A program made the translations under genes and the position numbers. The notes beneath the pieces are model-generated. The model was not told where the DNA came from. It ran no database searches and saw only the letters and a program-made list of their open reading frames with translations. A DNA stretch of 64,000 bases. It comes from JANMJD01 sp963828405. GTDB lineage: Bacteria > Actinomycetota > Acidimicrobiia > Acidimicrobiales > Ilumatobacteraceae. The stretch covers positions 3,286,001-3,350,000 of the forward strand of contig CAWHEG010000031.1 of the NCBI GenBank assembly GCA_963828405.1, given 5' to 3'. Positions 25,204 to 33,982 of this stretch are shown one piece after another. Positions within the stretch are counted from its first letter, which is position 1; each line of letters opens with the position of its first letter.

Positions 25204-26216
25204 GCCGGCGCCTCTGTCGCACGGGTGCGCATCACGAGCAGGAAGAACGGCCCGCCGATGAACGCGGTGATCACCCCGATGGGCAGCTCGGCCGGCGAGA
25301 TCACCGTCCTGGCGAGCAGATCGGCAAGCACCAGGAAGGCGGCGCCGCCGATCTGCGACAGCGGAACGATCCGCCGGTAGCTGCCCCCGACGAGCAGTCG
25401 GATGGTGTGGGGCACGATCAGGCCGACGAAGCCGATCAGCCCGCTCACGGCGACGGCGGCCGCGGTGCCCAACGAGGCGGCGACGACGACGATCGTTCGG
25501 GCCTGCCGTACGCGGACCCCCAGCGAGGAGGCCTCCTCGTCGCCGACGGCGAGCGCGTCGAGCGTGCGCGACATCACCAGCAGCACGGCTGCCGAGACGA
25601 CGGCGTAGGGCAAGACGATGCCGACGTCGCTCCAACCGACCACGGTGAGGCGCCCGAGGATCCAGGAGTAGACGGTGCGGAGCACCTGGGTGTTGCGCTG
25701 GAGCACGAAGGTCTGCGCCGCGGTGAGGAAGCTGCCGACGGCGACCCCGGCGAGCAGCAGGCCGGTGGAGTGGCGCTGGCGGCCGACGCCCCCGGCCAGA
25801 TAGGTCAGGCCGACCGAGCCCATCGCTCCGGCGAAGGCGGCGAGCGGCACCGGGCTGAGCACCCCGCCGCCCCCGTGGGTCACCCCGGCGACGAGCACCA
25901 GGGTGGCGCCCAACCCGGCCCCGGCCGCCACGCCGAGCAGATAGGGATCGGCCAGCGGATTGCGGAACGCCCCCTGGTACGCCGCACCCGACCCCGAGAG
26001 CACCGCCCCGACGATCGCCCCGAGCACGATGCGCGGGAAGCGGATCTGCCACACCGTCGCCGCCTGGTTGACGCTCAGCCCCGAGTCCAGGTGCACGAGG
26101 GGCAGGTGGTCGAGCAGCTCGCGGACGACCGAACCGACGGGGAGCCCGGCCGGGCCGGTGGAGAGAGCGGCGAGCACGGCGAGGACGAGCGCGGCGGTGG
26201 CCACGACGGTGACCAT
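25200..26216 (-). CDS. btuC: ABC transporter permease, FecCD/BtuC family
   Basis: A permease of about 338 residues with roughly ten membrane helices. The family signatures are present: PRIVLGAIVGAVLSGSGAAYQGAFRNPLADPYLLGVAAGA near the N-terminus, and GFVGLIVPHTIRLLVG with ELPIGVITAFIGGPFFLLVM near the end. ATG 26216 has a good GAGGG site; a GTG at 26240 without a site would add eight residues. It sits 29 bases after the btuF stop and overlaps btuD. It forms the membrane pore for corrinoid uptake. Confidence 0.9.
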   Translation of the reverse strand: MVTVVATAALVLAVLAALSTGPAGLPVGSVVRELLDHLPLVHLDSGLSVNQAATVWQIRFPRIVLGAIVGAVLSGSGAAYQGAFRNPLADPYLLGVAAGAGLGATLVLVAGVTHGGGGVLSPVPLAAFAGAMGSVGLTYLAGGVGRQRHSTGLLLAGVAVGSFLTAAQTFVLQRNTQVLRTVYSWILGRLTVVGWSDVGIVLPYAVVSAAVLLVMSRTLDALAVGDEEASSLGVRVRQARTIVVVAASLGTAAAVAVSGLIGFVGLIVPHTIRLLVGGSYRRIVPLSQIGGAAFLVLADLLARTVISPAELPIGVITAFIGGPFFLLVMRTRATEAPA

Positions 26217-26245
26217 CGGTACCCTCGCCCTCGTTCGCACGACGG

Positions 26246-27253
26246 TCAGCCGACCGGCAGCTTGGCGAGCGCCGCGGCCACGGCCCGGTACTGCTCGACG
26301 ACCCTCGGGCCCCACCGCGAGGCGATGTCGTCGTCGAGCTCGACGACCCCGCCGTCGGTCACGGCCTGCAACGCGCCCCAGCCCGGCCGGGCCGCGACGG
26401 CGGCGACGTCCATCTGGCAGCACTTGACATCGGCGAGGAAGACCAGATCGGGGTCCCGGGCCACGATGTACTCGGCCGACAGCTGCGGGTACCCGAAGTC
26501 GTCGGCGGTGGCGGTCGCGTCGGCGATGTTGACCAGGCCGAACGCCTCGTAGATCTGCCCGATGAAGGTGCCGGAGGTCGCCGAGTAGTAGTTCGGATCG
26601 AGCTCGTGGTAGTAGGTCAGCGGTTCGGCCGGGGCGCTGACCCTGGCCCCGGCGACGATGGCGGCGATCTCGGCCTGCATCTTCCCGACCACGGCAGCAG
26701 CCTCGGCGACGTGGCCGGTGGCCGCGCCGAGTTGTCCGATCTGGGCGTAGGTGTCGTCGAGGGTCACGGCGGCAGGCGTCTGCACGACCGGGATGCCGAG
26801 CGCGCCGAGCCCGGCGACCACGTTGGCGATGTCGTCGGAGAGCACGACGAGGTCGGGCTCCTCGGCGGCGATCGCCTCGACGTTCGGTTCGAAGCCGGAC
26901 AACCGGGTCATCGGGGCGTCGGCCGGGTAGTTCGAGTTGCCGTCGACGGCGATCACCTGTGGTCCGGCGCCGATGGCGAAGAGCATCTCGGTGGCGACGG
27001 CCGACAGCGAGATGATCCGCGACGGCAGCGCGCCCGAATCGACCTCGGAAACGACGGCCGACGCATTGCCGTCCCCGGACGGCGGCGTCTCCCCGGGCGG
27101 CGTCGCCGCCGGCGCGGTCGACGGGTTCCCGACCGCGGCCACGGTGGTCACCGAACCGCCGGGCGTTGCCGCGCCGGGCGAGGCGTCGTCGGTGCAGCCG
27201 GCAAGTGCGGTGAGCAGACCGAGAGCGGTCAGTAGCCGGATGGGGCGTCTCAT
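26246..27253 (-). CDS. btuF: corrinoid-binding ABC lipoprotein (BtuF-like)
   Basis: A 335-residue periplasmic-binding-type lipoprotein: MRRPIRLLTALGLLTALAGC with the lipobox LAGC, a Thr/Pro/Gly-rich linker, then a BtuF/FecB fold (PSRIISLSAVATEMLFAIG, VVAGLGALGIPVVQ). A VKCCQMD segment follows. ATG 27253 follows a perfect AGGAGG. It captures corrinoid outside the membrane and delivers it to BtuCD. It is first in the operon and directly downstream of a cobalamin riboswitch, which strongly supports B12 over siderophore as the ligand. Confidence 0.9.
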   Translation of the reverse strand: MRRPIRLLTALGLLTALAGCTDDASPGAATPGGSVTTVAAVGNPSTAPAATPPGETPPSGDGNASAVVSEVDSGALPSRIISLSAVATEMLFAIGAGPQVIAVDGNSNYPADAPMTRLSGFEPNVEAIAAEEPDLVVLSDDIANVVAGLGALGIPVVQTPAAVTLDDTYAQIGQLGAATGHVAEAAAVVGKMQAEIAAIVAGARVSAPAEPLTYYHELDPNYYSATSGTFIGQIYEAFGLVNIADATATADDFGYPQLSAEYIVARDPDLVFLADVKCCQMDVAAVAARPGWGALQAVTDGGVVELDDDIASRWGPRVVEQYRAVAAALAKLPVG

Positions 27254-27575
27254 GGTGTTCCTCCTGTCGCTCGAGCTGCGAATCTCGGTGCGACTGGTGG
27301 AGCCGGTGGGCCCGCAGCCGACGATTTCCCTTGCCTCGAGGGTGGTCTCGTGTCTTCGGTCAGGCGACCTGGCTCGACCACACCTCGTGGCCTCACAGTT
27401 GCGGGACAGCGCCGGGATCTCACCGGACTTCGCTTTCCGAAGGTGATCGACGCTACCAGGCGGCCCGCCCCGAGCCGCGATCTGGTCATCCTTCGCAGCA
27501 CACGGCGCAGCCGGCGCGCCGTTCAGCGGGACGTGGTAGCCCGACGCTCGTGGGACGTCGCGGTAGTGTCCGGCC
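27254..27575. other. intergenic region between btuF and the divergent polymerase gene
   Basis: 322 bases without a protein gene. It holds the minus-strand cobalamin riboswitch, the btuF ribosome site and, beyond about 27,460, the promoters of the two divergent genes. I cannot point to a convincing -10/-35 pair. Confidence 0.6.
27340..27455 (-). promoter_or_regulatory. cobalamin (AdoCbl) riboswitch
   Basis: Read on the minus strand, the 200-base leader of btuF contains GTCCGGTGAGATCCCGGCG and then GCTGTCCCGCAACTGTGAGG, the conserved core of the cobalamin riboswitch, followed about 25 bases later by the B12-box-like GAGCCAGGTCGCCTG. Boundaries are approximate. No run of U follows; the region before the AGGAGG of btuF contains a GTCGC...GCGAC inverted repeat, so control is more likely through hiding the ribosome site than by termination. 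It should shut off the seven-gene operon when B12 is plentiful. Confidence 0.92.
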
Positions 27576-28596
27576 ATGGCAGCGGAGAGCGAGTCCGTGA
27601 CCCTCACCGTGGCCGGCCGGCCGTTGACGATCACCCACCCGGACAAGGTGTACTTCGCCACCCGGGGTCATACGAAGCTCGACCTGGTCGAGTACTACCT
27701 CGCCGTCGGCGAGCCGTTGATGCGCCAGATGCGCGATCGTCCGGTGCTGCTCCAGCGGTTCCCCAACGGTGCCGGTGGCACCAGCTTCTTCCAGAAGCGC
27801 ATCCCGGATTCGGCGCCCGAGTGGCTGGAGACGGCGATCGTCTCGACTCCCGAACGGAACGACGTCGCGGGCGCTGGTGATCGCCGATCTGGCCCACTTC
27901 ATCTGGGCGGTCAACCTCGGCTGCCTCGGCTTCCACTCCTGGCCGGTGCGCGCCGCCGACCCCGAGCACACCGACGAACTGCGCATCGATCTCGACCCCG
28001 GACCCGGGACGAACTTCCCGATGGCCCGCGAGGCCGCCGCGCTCACCGGCGAACTGTTCGACGAGTTGGGCGTGCGCGGCTACATCAAGACCACGGGCAG
28101 CCGTGGACTCCACGTCTACGTGCGGCTGCAACCGAGGTGGGATTCCTTCGCCGTGCGCTCCGCGGCGGTCGCCGTGGCCCGGGAACTCGAACGGCGCCGG
28201 CCCGACCTGATCACCGCCTCGTGGTGGAAAGAGGAACGGGGACCGCGGATCTTCGTCGACTTCAACCAGAACGCCCCGCACAAGACGGTGTTCTCACCGT
28301 GGTCGGTGCGCGCCCGCGATCACGCCCCGGTGTCGACGCCGTTCCCGTGGAGCGAGCTGCCGGTGATCGACCCGGATGCGTTGACCATCGACGTCGTGCC
28401 CGGTCGGGTCGCCGAGGCGGGCGACCCGTGGGGCGACATCGACGACGACCCCCAGCCCCTCGAGCCGTTGCTCGAGATGGTCTGGCGCGATCAGGCAGAC
28501 GGGCTGCTCGACGCACCGTGGCCGCCGGTGTACCCCAAGATGGAGGGTGAACCGACGCGCGTCGCCCCCAGCCGGGCCCGCAAGCCCAAGCCGTGA
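27576..28596 (+). CDS. stand-alone LigD-type polymerase/primase, reading frame broken at 27.85 kb
   Basis: From ATG 27576 one frame gives LTVAGRPLTITHPDKVYF, TKLDLVEYY and LLQRFPNG...FFQKRIP, the start of the LigD/PrimPol polymerase domain. The continuation (ALVIADLAHFIWAVNLGCLGFHSWP, LRIDLDPGPG with the metal-binding DxD, TTGSRGLHVYV, HKTVFSPWSVRA) lies in the next frame to 28596. Removing one C from the CCC at 27849-27851 restores STPNGTTSRALV and one 339-residue protein. That size matches mycobacterial PolD/Prim-PolC proteins, which lack the ligase and nuclease domains of LigD and act in repair and end-joining. No ku or ligase gene is in the window. Confidence 0.85.
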
Positions 28597-28640
28597 GCCC
28601 CGGGTGGCCCCCGACGGGCCGTGTGCGCCAGACTCCGACG

Positions 28641-30066
28641 GTGTCCAGCGCCGATCTCCCCTATCTCTCCGCCATCGATGCACTCGCCGGCTTCCGATCG
28701 CGCAACCTGTCCCCGGTCGAACTGCTCGACGCCCTGATCGAACATATCGAACGCCGCGAACCTGTGGTCAACGCCGTCGCCGACCGTCGCTACGACGAGG
28801 CCCGGGCCGAGGCCCGCGAATCCGAGCGCCGCTACCTCGGTCGGGGGGACGACCCACGACCGTTGGAGGGCCTCCCGGTCGCCGCCAAGGAGGAGCACCC
28901 GATGACCGGGCGCTCGTGGACGCAGGGCTCGCTCACCCTGGCCGGCGAGGTCGCCGCGTTCGATCACCCGATCGTCGAGCGGCTGCAGGAGGCGGGTGCG
29001 ATCATCCACATCCGCACGACGACGCCCGAGTTCTGTTGCGCCGGCTTCTGCCACAGCCGGATGTGGGGCACCACCCGCAACCCGTGGAACACCGCCTACA
29101 CCCCGGGCGGCTCGTCGGGTGGTTCGGGCGCGGCCCTGGCCGCCGGGTACGCACCGTTGGCCACCGGATCCGACATCGGCGGGTCGATCCGCATCCCTGC
29201 GTCGTTCTCCGGGGTGGTCGGCTTCAAACCCCCGTTCGGCCGGGTCCCCGCCCTCCCCCCGTACAACCTCGACCAGTACTGCCACGACGGCCCGATGGCC
29301 CGCACGGTCGCCGACTGCGCCCTGATGGAGAACGTCATCGCCGGGCCGCACTGGCGTGACGTCGCCTCGCTGCGCTTCCCGCCGCGCATCCCCGAGCGCC
29401 CCGAGGGCGTGGCCGGGATGCGCATCGCCCTGTGCGTCCGCCTCGGCGAGTGGCCGCTCGATTCCGAGGTGGAGCGCAACATCCGCGCCGTGGCCGAGGC
29501 TTTGGCCGGGGCCGGGGCGATCGTCGAGGAGATCACCCTGCCGTGGACCCTCGATCAGATCTGGGTGGCCGCCCAGGCCCACTTCGCCTCGATCATGGGC
29601 GCGGGCATCGCCCACGTCGCCGCCGAGCACGGTGAACTGCTCTGCGACTACACCCGCGCCTTCGCCGCCTCGATGACGAGCGAACTCGGCTTCTACGAGG
29701 GGCTCGAGCTCGAGGGCCGGCTGTGGGAGCCGCTCGGGCGGGCCTTCGACACGTTCGACGCGCTCGATCTGCCCGACGGTCGCCACGACCGGGCTCCTCG
29801 CCGACGAGACGTACCCGGACGGTCTCATGGTTGGCGGCCGGCGGGTCGACAACCACATCATGGCGATGATGACGCTGCCGTTCAACCTCTTCAGCCGCTG
29901 CCCGGTGTTGAGCGTGCCCTCGGGCCGGTCGGACAACGGCGTGCCGACCGGTGTCCAGGTCGTCGGTCGGACCTACGACGACGTGACGGCGTTCCGGGTG
30001 GCCCAGGCCATCGAGGCCGCCTCGTTCGGGTTCGGCGATCCCGCCTGGCGGCCCGCACTGGGCTGA
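28641..30066 (+). CDS. amidase signature family enzyme, reading frame broken at 29.765 kb
   Basis: An amidase of about 475 residues with the Ser-cisSer-Lys triad: Lys in VAAKEEHPMTG, the Gly/Ser-rich TPGGSSGGSGAALAAG, and the nucleophile in GSDIGGSIRIPAS. From about 29,765 the protein continues one base later (ICPTVATTGLL..., MMTLPFNLFSRCPVLSVPSG, GVPTGVQVVGR), ending at 30066. Dropping one base near CTCGATC joins the halves. GTG 28641 is chosen; GTG 28593 overlaps the polymerase stop (GTGA) and would add 16 residues. It hydrolyses amides or related C-N bonds; substrate unknown. Confidence 0.87.
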
Positions 30067-30144
30067 GGCCCTGCCGCCGGCCCTCGGTGACCGTCCGGCC
30101 ATCGCCGGGCCGTCTCGGGGTGGCAGGTCCCGCGGCAGACGGAC

Positions 30145-30255
30145 TCAGGACGAAGAGGGCTTGTTCTCCTTCTTCTCCTTCTTGGCCTCGCGCTTCTCCT
30201 TGAGAGATTTACCGACCTTCTTGGGCGACGATTTCTGCGGGGTCTTGCTGGGCAC
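30145..30255 (-). CDS. 36-residue lysine-rich small protein
   Basis: A very short gene that standard length cut-offs miss. GTG at 30255 is preceded by a perfect AAGGAGG at correct spacing and codes for a 36-residue basic protein beginning MPSKTPQKSSPKK, continuing VGKSLKEKREAKKEKKE and ending NKPSSS. The composition is nearly half Lys/Glu, with no hydrophobic core, so it is probably a disordered or charged-helix protein that binds nucleic acid or the ribosome. Its AAG/GAG-rich codons stand out from the GC-rich surroundings. I recall similar short MPSKTP..KK proteins in other Actinobacteria; function unknown. Confidence 0.75.
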   Translation of the reverse strand: MPSKTPQKSSPKKVGKSLKEKREAKKEKKENKPSSS

Positions 30256-30282
30256 GGTGGCCTCCTTGGCTGGTGGGGAAGG

Positions 30283-32466
30283 TTACCTGCTCGCGGGATC
30301 GCCGGGCCGGACCTGAGCCTGCCGCCGGGGCGGCCGGCTCAGGGATGCCGGGTCGGGGATTCGGTGCAGGTCGAGCCGCGGACGACCGGAACCGGTGACA
30401 CGCAGTCTGCCCGACACGAAGAGCAGCAGGCCGCCGACGTCGACGACCGTCTCGTCCCAGGCCACCGTCGTCTCGTACTCGCCCGCTCCGGCGGCCGCCA
30501 TGTCGCCGGCGAGCGCCGAACGCAGGTGGGCCTCGGCCGCCGAACGGGCAGCCCCGACCGACGGGTGGACCACCGGCGCGTCGAGGTGGGCGGTGAACCG
30601 GCCCTGCGTCGGCGACGTCACCGCCACCTCTCGAGTGATCGTGATCCTCCCGACCACGGCGCCGACCGCGTTGGCGACATCGGCATCGTCGGGGACCACC
30701 GAACGAGCGCCGAGCAACGCGGCGACGGCCGGATAGTAGGTCGAGGCAGAGGCGCCCAATCCGACGAGGGGCACGTCGAGACCGACGGTGGTCCGCACGA
30801 CGCCGGGGATGCGGTCGAGTGCCCGGGCGACGATCGTCGAGGTCGCCAGCTGCGGGGCGAGGCCGTCCTCGACGAGCGCGGCGGCGAGCACCGCCTCGGC
30901 CGAGCGGCGGACGAGCGCGGCGACCACGGCGGCCGCGGCCTGCGGCCCGTCGGGAGCGAACGGACCACCGCGAGCCGTTCGGTGCCGGGCGAAGAGCTCC
31001 GCCGCCCGGCCGACGACCGAGGCGTCGAGGTGGTCGTGGAGACCCAGGGCGTGAGCGGCGTCGGTCGGGGTGAACGCCGCCAGCTGCACCATCCCCTCGC
31101 GCACGAGCCGGTCGATCAGGCTGCGTCGGGCCACTGCGGGCGGCAGGTCGGTGAGCGGCAGTGGCCCACCGGCCACGACTGCCAGCAGCTCGGCCTCGGC
31201 CCGGCCGGTCGCCGTGCGGGCCCGTCCGGTGGCGGTGGGCACGATCATCGTCCCGGCGAGCTCGGGAGGAATGATGTCGAGCAGCTGGCGGTCGAGCATC
31301 GTGGCGACCGCCTCGGCGTGCTCCATCGCCAGCTGGCTCAACGGGATGACCCGCCGCGGACCGATGAGCAGCCGGGGGTGCATCGCCCGGCCGTCGACGC
31401 GCAGCTCGCTGTCGCCCCCGAGTCCGTGGGTGTGCATCGCCACGGCCGTGACCATCGTGCGGTGGCCGCCGACCACCGCACCCTCGGTCGAGATCACCGG
31501 CCGGCCACGGCGGAGCACGGCGATGTCGGTCGTCGTCCCCCCGATGTCGGAGATCACCGCCTCGTCCAGACCGGTGAGGTGGGCCGCGCCGACCAACGAC
31601 GCCGCCGGGCCCGAGAGGATGGTCTCGATCGGCCGTTCGCTGACGAACGAGGCCGAGACGAGGGACCCGTCGCCGCGCACGGCCATCAGCGGAGCCTCGA
31701 TCCCCTTGGCCGCCAGCGTCGATCGCATCGTGGTCACCAGTTGGTCGATGATCGGGATCAGCCGGGCGTTGAGCACGGCGGTCACCGCCCGCTTCGGGCC
31801 GTTCAGCTGGGCGGAGAGCTCATGGCTGCAGCTCACCGGCCGACCGGTGCGCCCACGGATCAGATCGCGCGCCGCCCGTTCGTGGGCCGGGTTGCGCACG
31901 CTGAACTGGGCGGCGACGGCGAAGCCCTCCAGGTGTCCGGACAGCCCGCCGAGCCAGCCGTCGAGTCCGTCGACGTCCAGTCCGGCGACCTCGTTGCCGT
32001 GTGCGTCATGGCCCCCGGCCAGGAAGACGACGGGATCGCTGCCGAGCGCAGCGGCGAGCCCCGCTCGTTCGACGATCTCCCGCTCGAAACCGATCACGAC
32101 CAGCCCGATGGCGCGGCCGCGGCCCTCGACGAGGGCGTTGGTCGCCAGCGTGGTCGAGACCGAGACCAGCGAGATCTGCCCGGCGACGGCCGATCCCGAG
32201 GCGAGCACCGCTTCGATCGCCCCGGTGATCCCGACCGCCAGGTCGTCGTGCGTGGTCGGTGCCTTGGCCTTGGCCACCACGGTGCGCGTCCGCTCGTCGT
32301 AGAGCACGGCGTCGGTGAACGTGCCGCCCGTGTCGACGCCGAGGGCGAACATCGGGTCGTCAGCGGGCGACCCGGAATCTGCGAGGGCCGGTACGTCGAT
32401 CGGCTGCGCTGCCCCTGGCGCCGCACCGGGGCTGATCACGGCGCCGCCGCGTTCGATCCGTCCCAT
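30283..32466 (-). CDS. hydantoinase/oxoprolinase family protein (HyuA type)
   Basis: A 727-residue member of the ATP-dependent hydantoinase/5-oxoprolinase/acetone carboxylase beta family, with an actin-like ATPase fold. The phosphate loop is GVDTGGTFTDAVLYD near residue 45, and the central domain has VSVSTTLATNALVEGRG, SGPAASLVGAAHLTG and ISDIGGTTTDIAVLRRGRPV (second phosphate loop). A matching HyuB subunit gene is not adjacent, which is unusual. ATG 32466 is supported by GAGGGAG overlapping the codons upstream. It probably hydrolyses a cyclic amide coupled to ATP; substrate unknown. Confidence 0.87.
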   Translation of the reverse strand: MGRIERGGAVISPGAAPGAAQPIDVPALADSGSPADDPMFALGVDTGGTFTDAVLYDERTRTVVAKAKAPTTHDDLAVGITGAIEAVLASGSAVAGQISLVSVSTTLATNALVEGRGRAIGLVVIGFEREIVERAGLAAALGSDPVVFLAGGHDAHGNEVAGLDVDGLDGWLGGLSGHLEGFAVAAQFSVRNPAHERAARDLIRGRTGRPVSCSHELSAQLNGPKRAVTAVLNARLIPIIDQLVTTMRSTLAAKGIEAPLMAVRGDGSLVSASFVSERPIETILSGPAASLVGAAHLTGLDEAVISDIGGTTTDIAVLRRGRPVISTEGAVVGGHRTMVTAVAMHTHGLGGDSELRVDGRAMHPRLLIGPRRVIPLSQLAMEHAEAVATMLDRQLLDIIPPELAGTMIVPTATGRARTATGRAEAELLAVVAGGPLPLTDLPPAVARRSLIDRLVREGMVQLAAFTPTDAAHALGLHDHLDASVVGRAAELFARHRTARGGPFAPDGPQAAAAVVAALVRRSAEAVLAAALVEDGLAPQLATSTIVARALDRIPGVVRTTVGLDVPLVGLGASASTYYPAVAALLGARSVVPDDADVANAVGAVVGRITITREVAVTSPTQGRFTAHLDAPVVHPSVGAARSAAEAHLRSALAGDMAAAGAGEYETTVAWDETVVDVGGLLLFVSGRLRVTGSGRPRLDLHRIPDPASLSRPPRRQAQVRPGDPASR

Positions 32467-32685
32467 TCGCTCCCTCACTGGTCACCTCGTGCTCTGGTCG
32501 CTGCGCGGCCCCGCGTGGACCGGCCGTCCAAGACCGGACCTGCCGATCGCCACCGGGCGACTCTAGGCGGATGACATCTCCCACCGGCGGGTGAGTTCGT
32601 GCACCTTCGGCGCCCGCGCCGCATCGTTCGGGGACGTTCGACGGTCAGGGCGATGACGTGACCCAGTATCGGCGATGATGAACCG

Positions 32686-33978
32686 ATGACCTCCGCCTAC
32701 GCACCGGCCCTGCAGCGGGCCCGTCACGACTACCTCGACCGCAACACCGAGAGCGAACGGCGGCACCGCGCCGCGGCCGAGGTGATGCCCGGTGGCAACA
32801 CGCGCACGGTGCTGCACTACCCGCCGTTCCCGGTGACGATCGTCGCCGGCGAGGGCTCTCGCCTGACCGATGCCGACGGCCACGTCTACCTCGACTTCCT
32901 CGGCGACTACACCGCCGGCCTGCTCGGCCACAGCGAGCACCGCATCCTCGACGCCGTGATCCGCGCCCTGCGCACGAACATGAGCGTCGGCGGCCACCAT
33001 CCCGCCGAGGAGCAGCTCGCCCGCCTGATGTGCGGGCGTTTCGGCCTCGATCGGGTGCGCTTCACCAACTCGGGGACCGAGGCCAACCTGATGGCGATCA
33101 CCGCCGCCCGGCTGGTCAGCGGCAGGCCGAAGATCCTGGTGATGGAGTACGGCTACCACGGCGGGGTGCTCTACTACGGCGCGACGCCCGCCGCCTGGAG
33201 CGCCCCGTATCCGACGATGATGGCCCCGTTCAACGACCTGGCAGCCGTGGTCTCGGCGATCGAGGAGCACGCCGGCGACCTCGCCGCGGTGATCCTCGAG
33301 CCGATGCTCGGCGGCGGCGGCTGCATCCCTGCGAGGCCCGGGTTCCTCGCCGGCGTGGTCGACGCGGCGCGCCGACGCGGTGTGCTGTCGATCTTCGACG
33401 AGGTGATGACCTCCCGCCACGGCGCACAGGGCCTCGGGGCGCTCCACGGCGCGGAGCCCGATCTCAGGACGTTCGGCAAGTACATCGGCGGTGGCTTCTC
33501 CTTCGGCGCCTTCGGGGGCCGGGGCGCGGTGATGGACCGCTTCGACCCCAACTCGCCGGACTACATCCCCCACGCCGGCACGTTCAACAACAACGTCGCC
33601 TCGATCAGCGCCGGGGTCGCCGTGCTCTCCGAGCTGTACACCTCGGCGCTGGCCGTGGCCCACACCGCGCGGGGTGAGGAGTTCCGCACCCAGGTGGCCG
33701 CGGTGCTCGCCCGCCATCCGCTCGACCTCGTGGTCAGCGGCTACGGCTCGATGATGACGATCATCGCCCGGGCCGAAGTGCCCCACGACGGCGCCACCGG
33801 CGCCGATCGCCACGCCGATCTGCAGGAGCTCGTCTACCTGGGTCTGCTCGCCCGGGGGATCTACATCGCCCCGCGGGGGATGGTCAACCTCAGCCTGCCG
33901 CTGACCGACGACGACCTCGCCGCCTTCCTGGTGGCGCTCGACGATGTCTGCACCGAGCTGGTGGATCGTCGGGCGTGA
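32686..33978 (+). CDS. class III aminotransferase, glutamate-1-semialdehyde aminomutase-like (second copy)
   Basis: A 430-residue PLP enzyme. Seen: FTNSGTEANLMAITAAR (PLP phosphate loop), EYGYHGGVLYYG, ILEPMLGGGGCIP, FDEVMTSRHG (Asp binding the pyridine N) and GKYIGGGFSFGAFGG with the Schiff-base lysine near K265. It shares the family of the gene at 0.8-2.2 kb but is clearly diverged. HemL proteins normally read K(V)IGGG(LF)PVGAYGG, so SFGAFGG fits one of the many GSAM-like transaminases of unknown or beta-amino acid substrate. Divergent from hyuA, with 219 bases between the two starts. Confidence 0.86.
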   Translation: MTSAYAPALQRARHDYLDRNTESERRHRAAAEVMPGGNTRTVLHYPPFPVTIVAGEGSRLTDADGHVYLDFLGDYTAGLLGHSEHRILDAVIRALRTNMSVGGHHPAEEQLARLMCGRFGLDRVRFTNSGTEANLMAITAARLVSGRPKILVMEYGYHGGVLYYGATPAAWSAPYPTMMAPFNDLAAVVSAIEEHAGDLAAVILEPMLGGGGCIPARPGFLAGVVDAARRRGVLSIFDEVMTSRHGAQGLGALHGAEPDLRTFGKYIGGGFSFGAFGGRGAVMDRFDPNSPDYIPHAGTFNNNVASISAGVAVLSELYTSALAVAHTARGEEFRTQVAAVLARHPLDLVVSGYGSMMTIIARAEVPHDGATGADRHADLQELVYLGLLARGIYIAPRGMVNLSLPLTDDDLAAFLVALDDVCTELVDRRA

Positions 33979-33982
33979 CGGC

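Noticed and set aside
30364..32574. Plus-strand open frame of 736 codons opposite hyuA
   Set aside because: Same shadow effect; it lacks motifs, and the minus strand encodes a full hydantoinase family protein.
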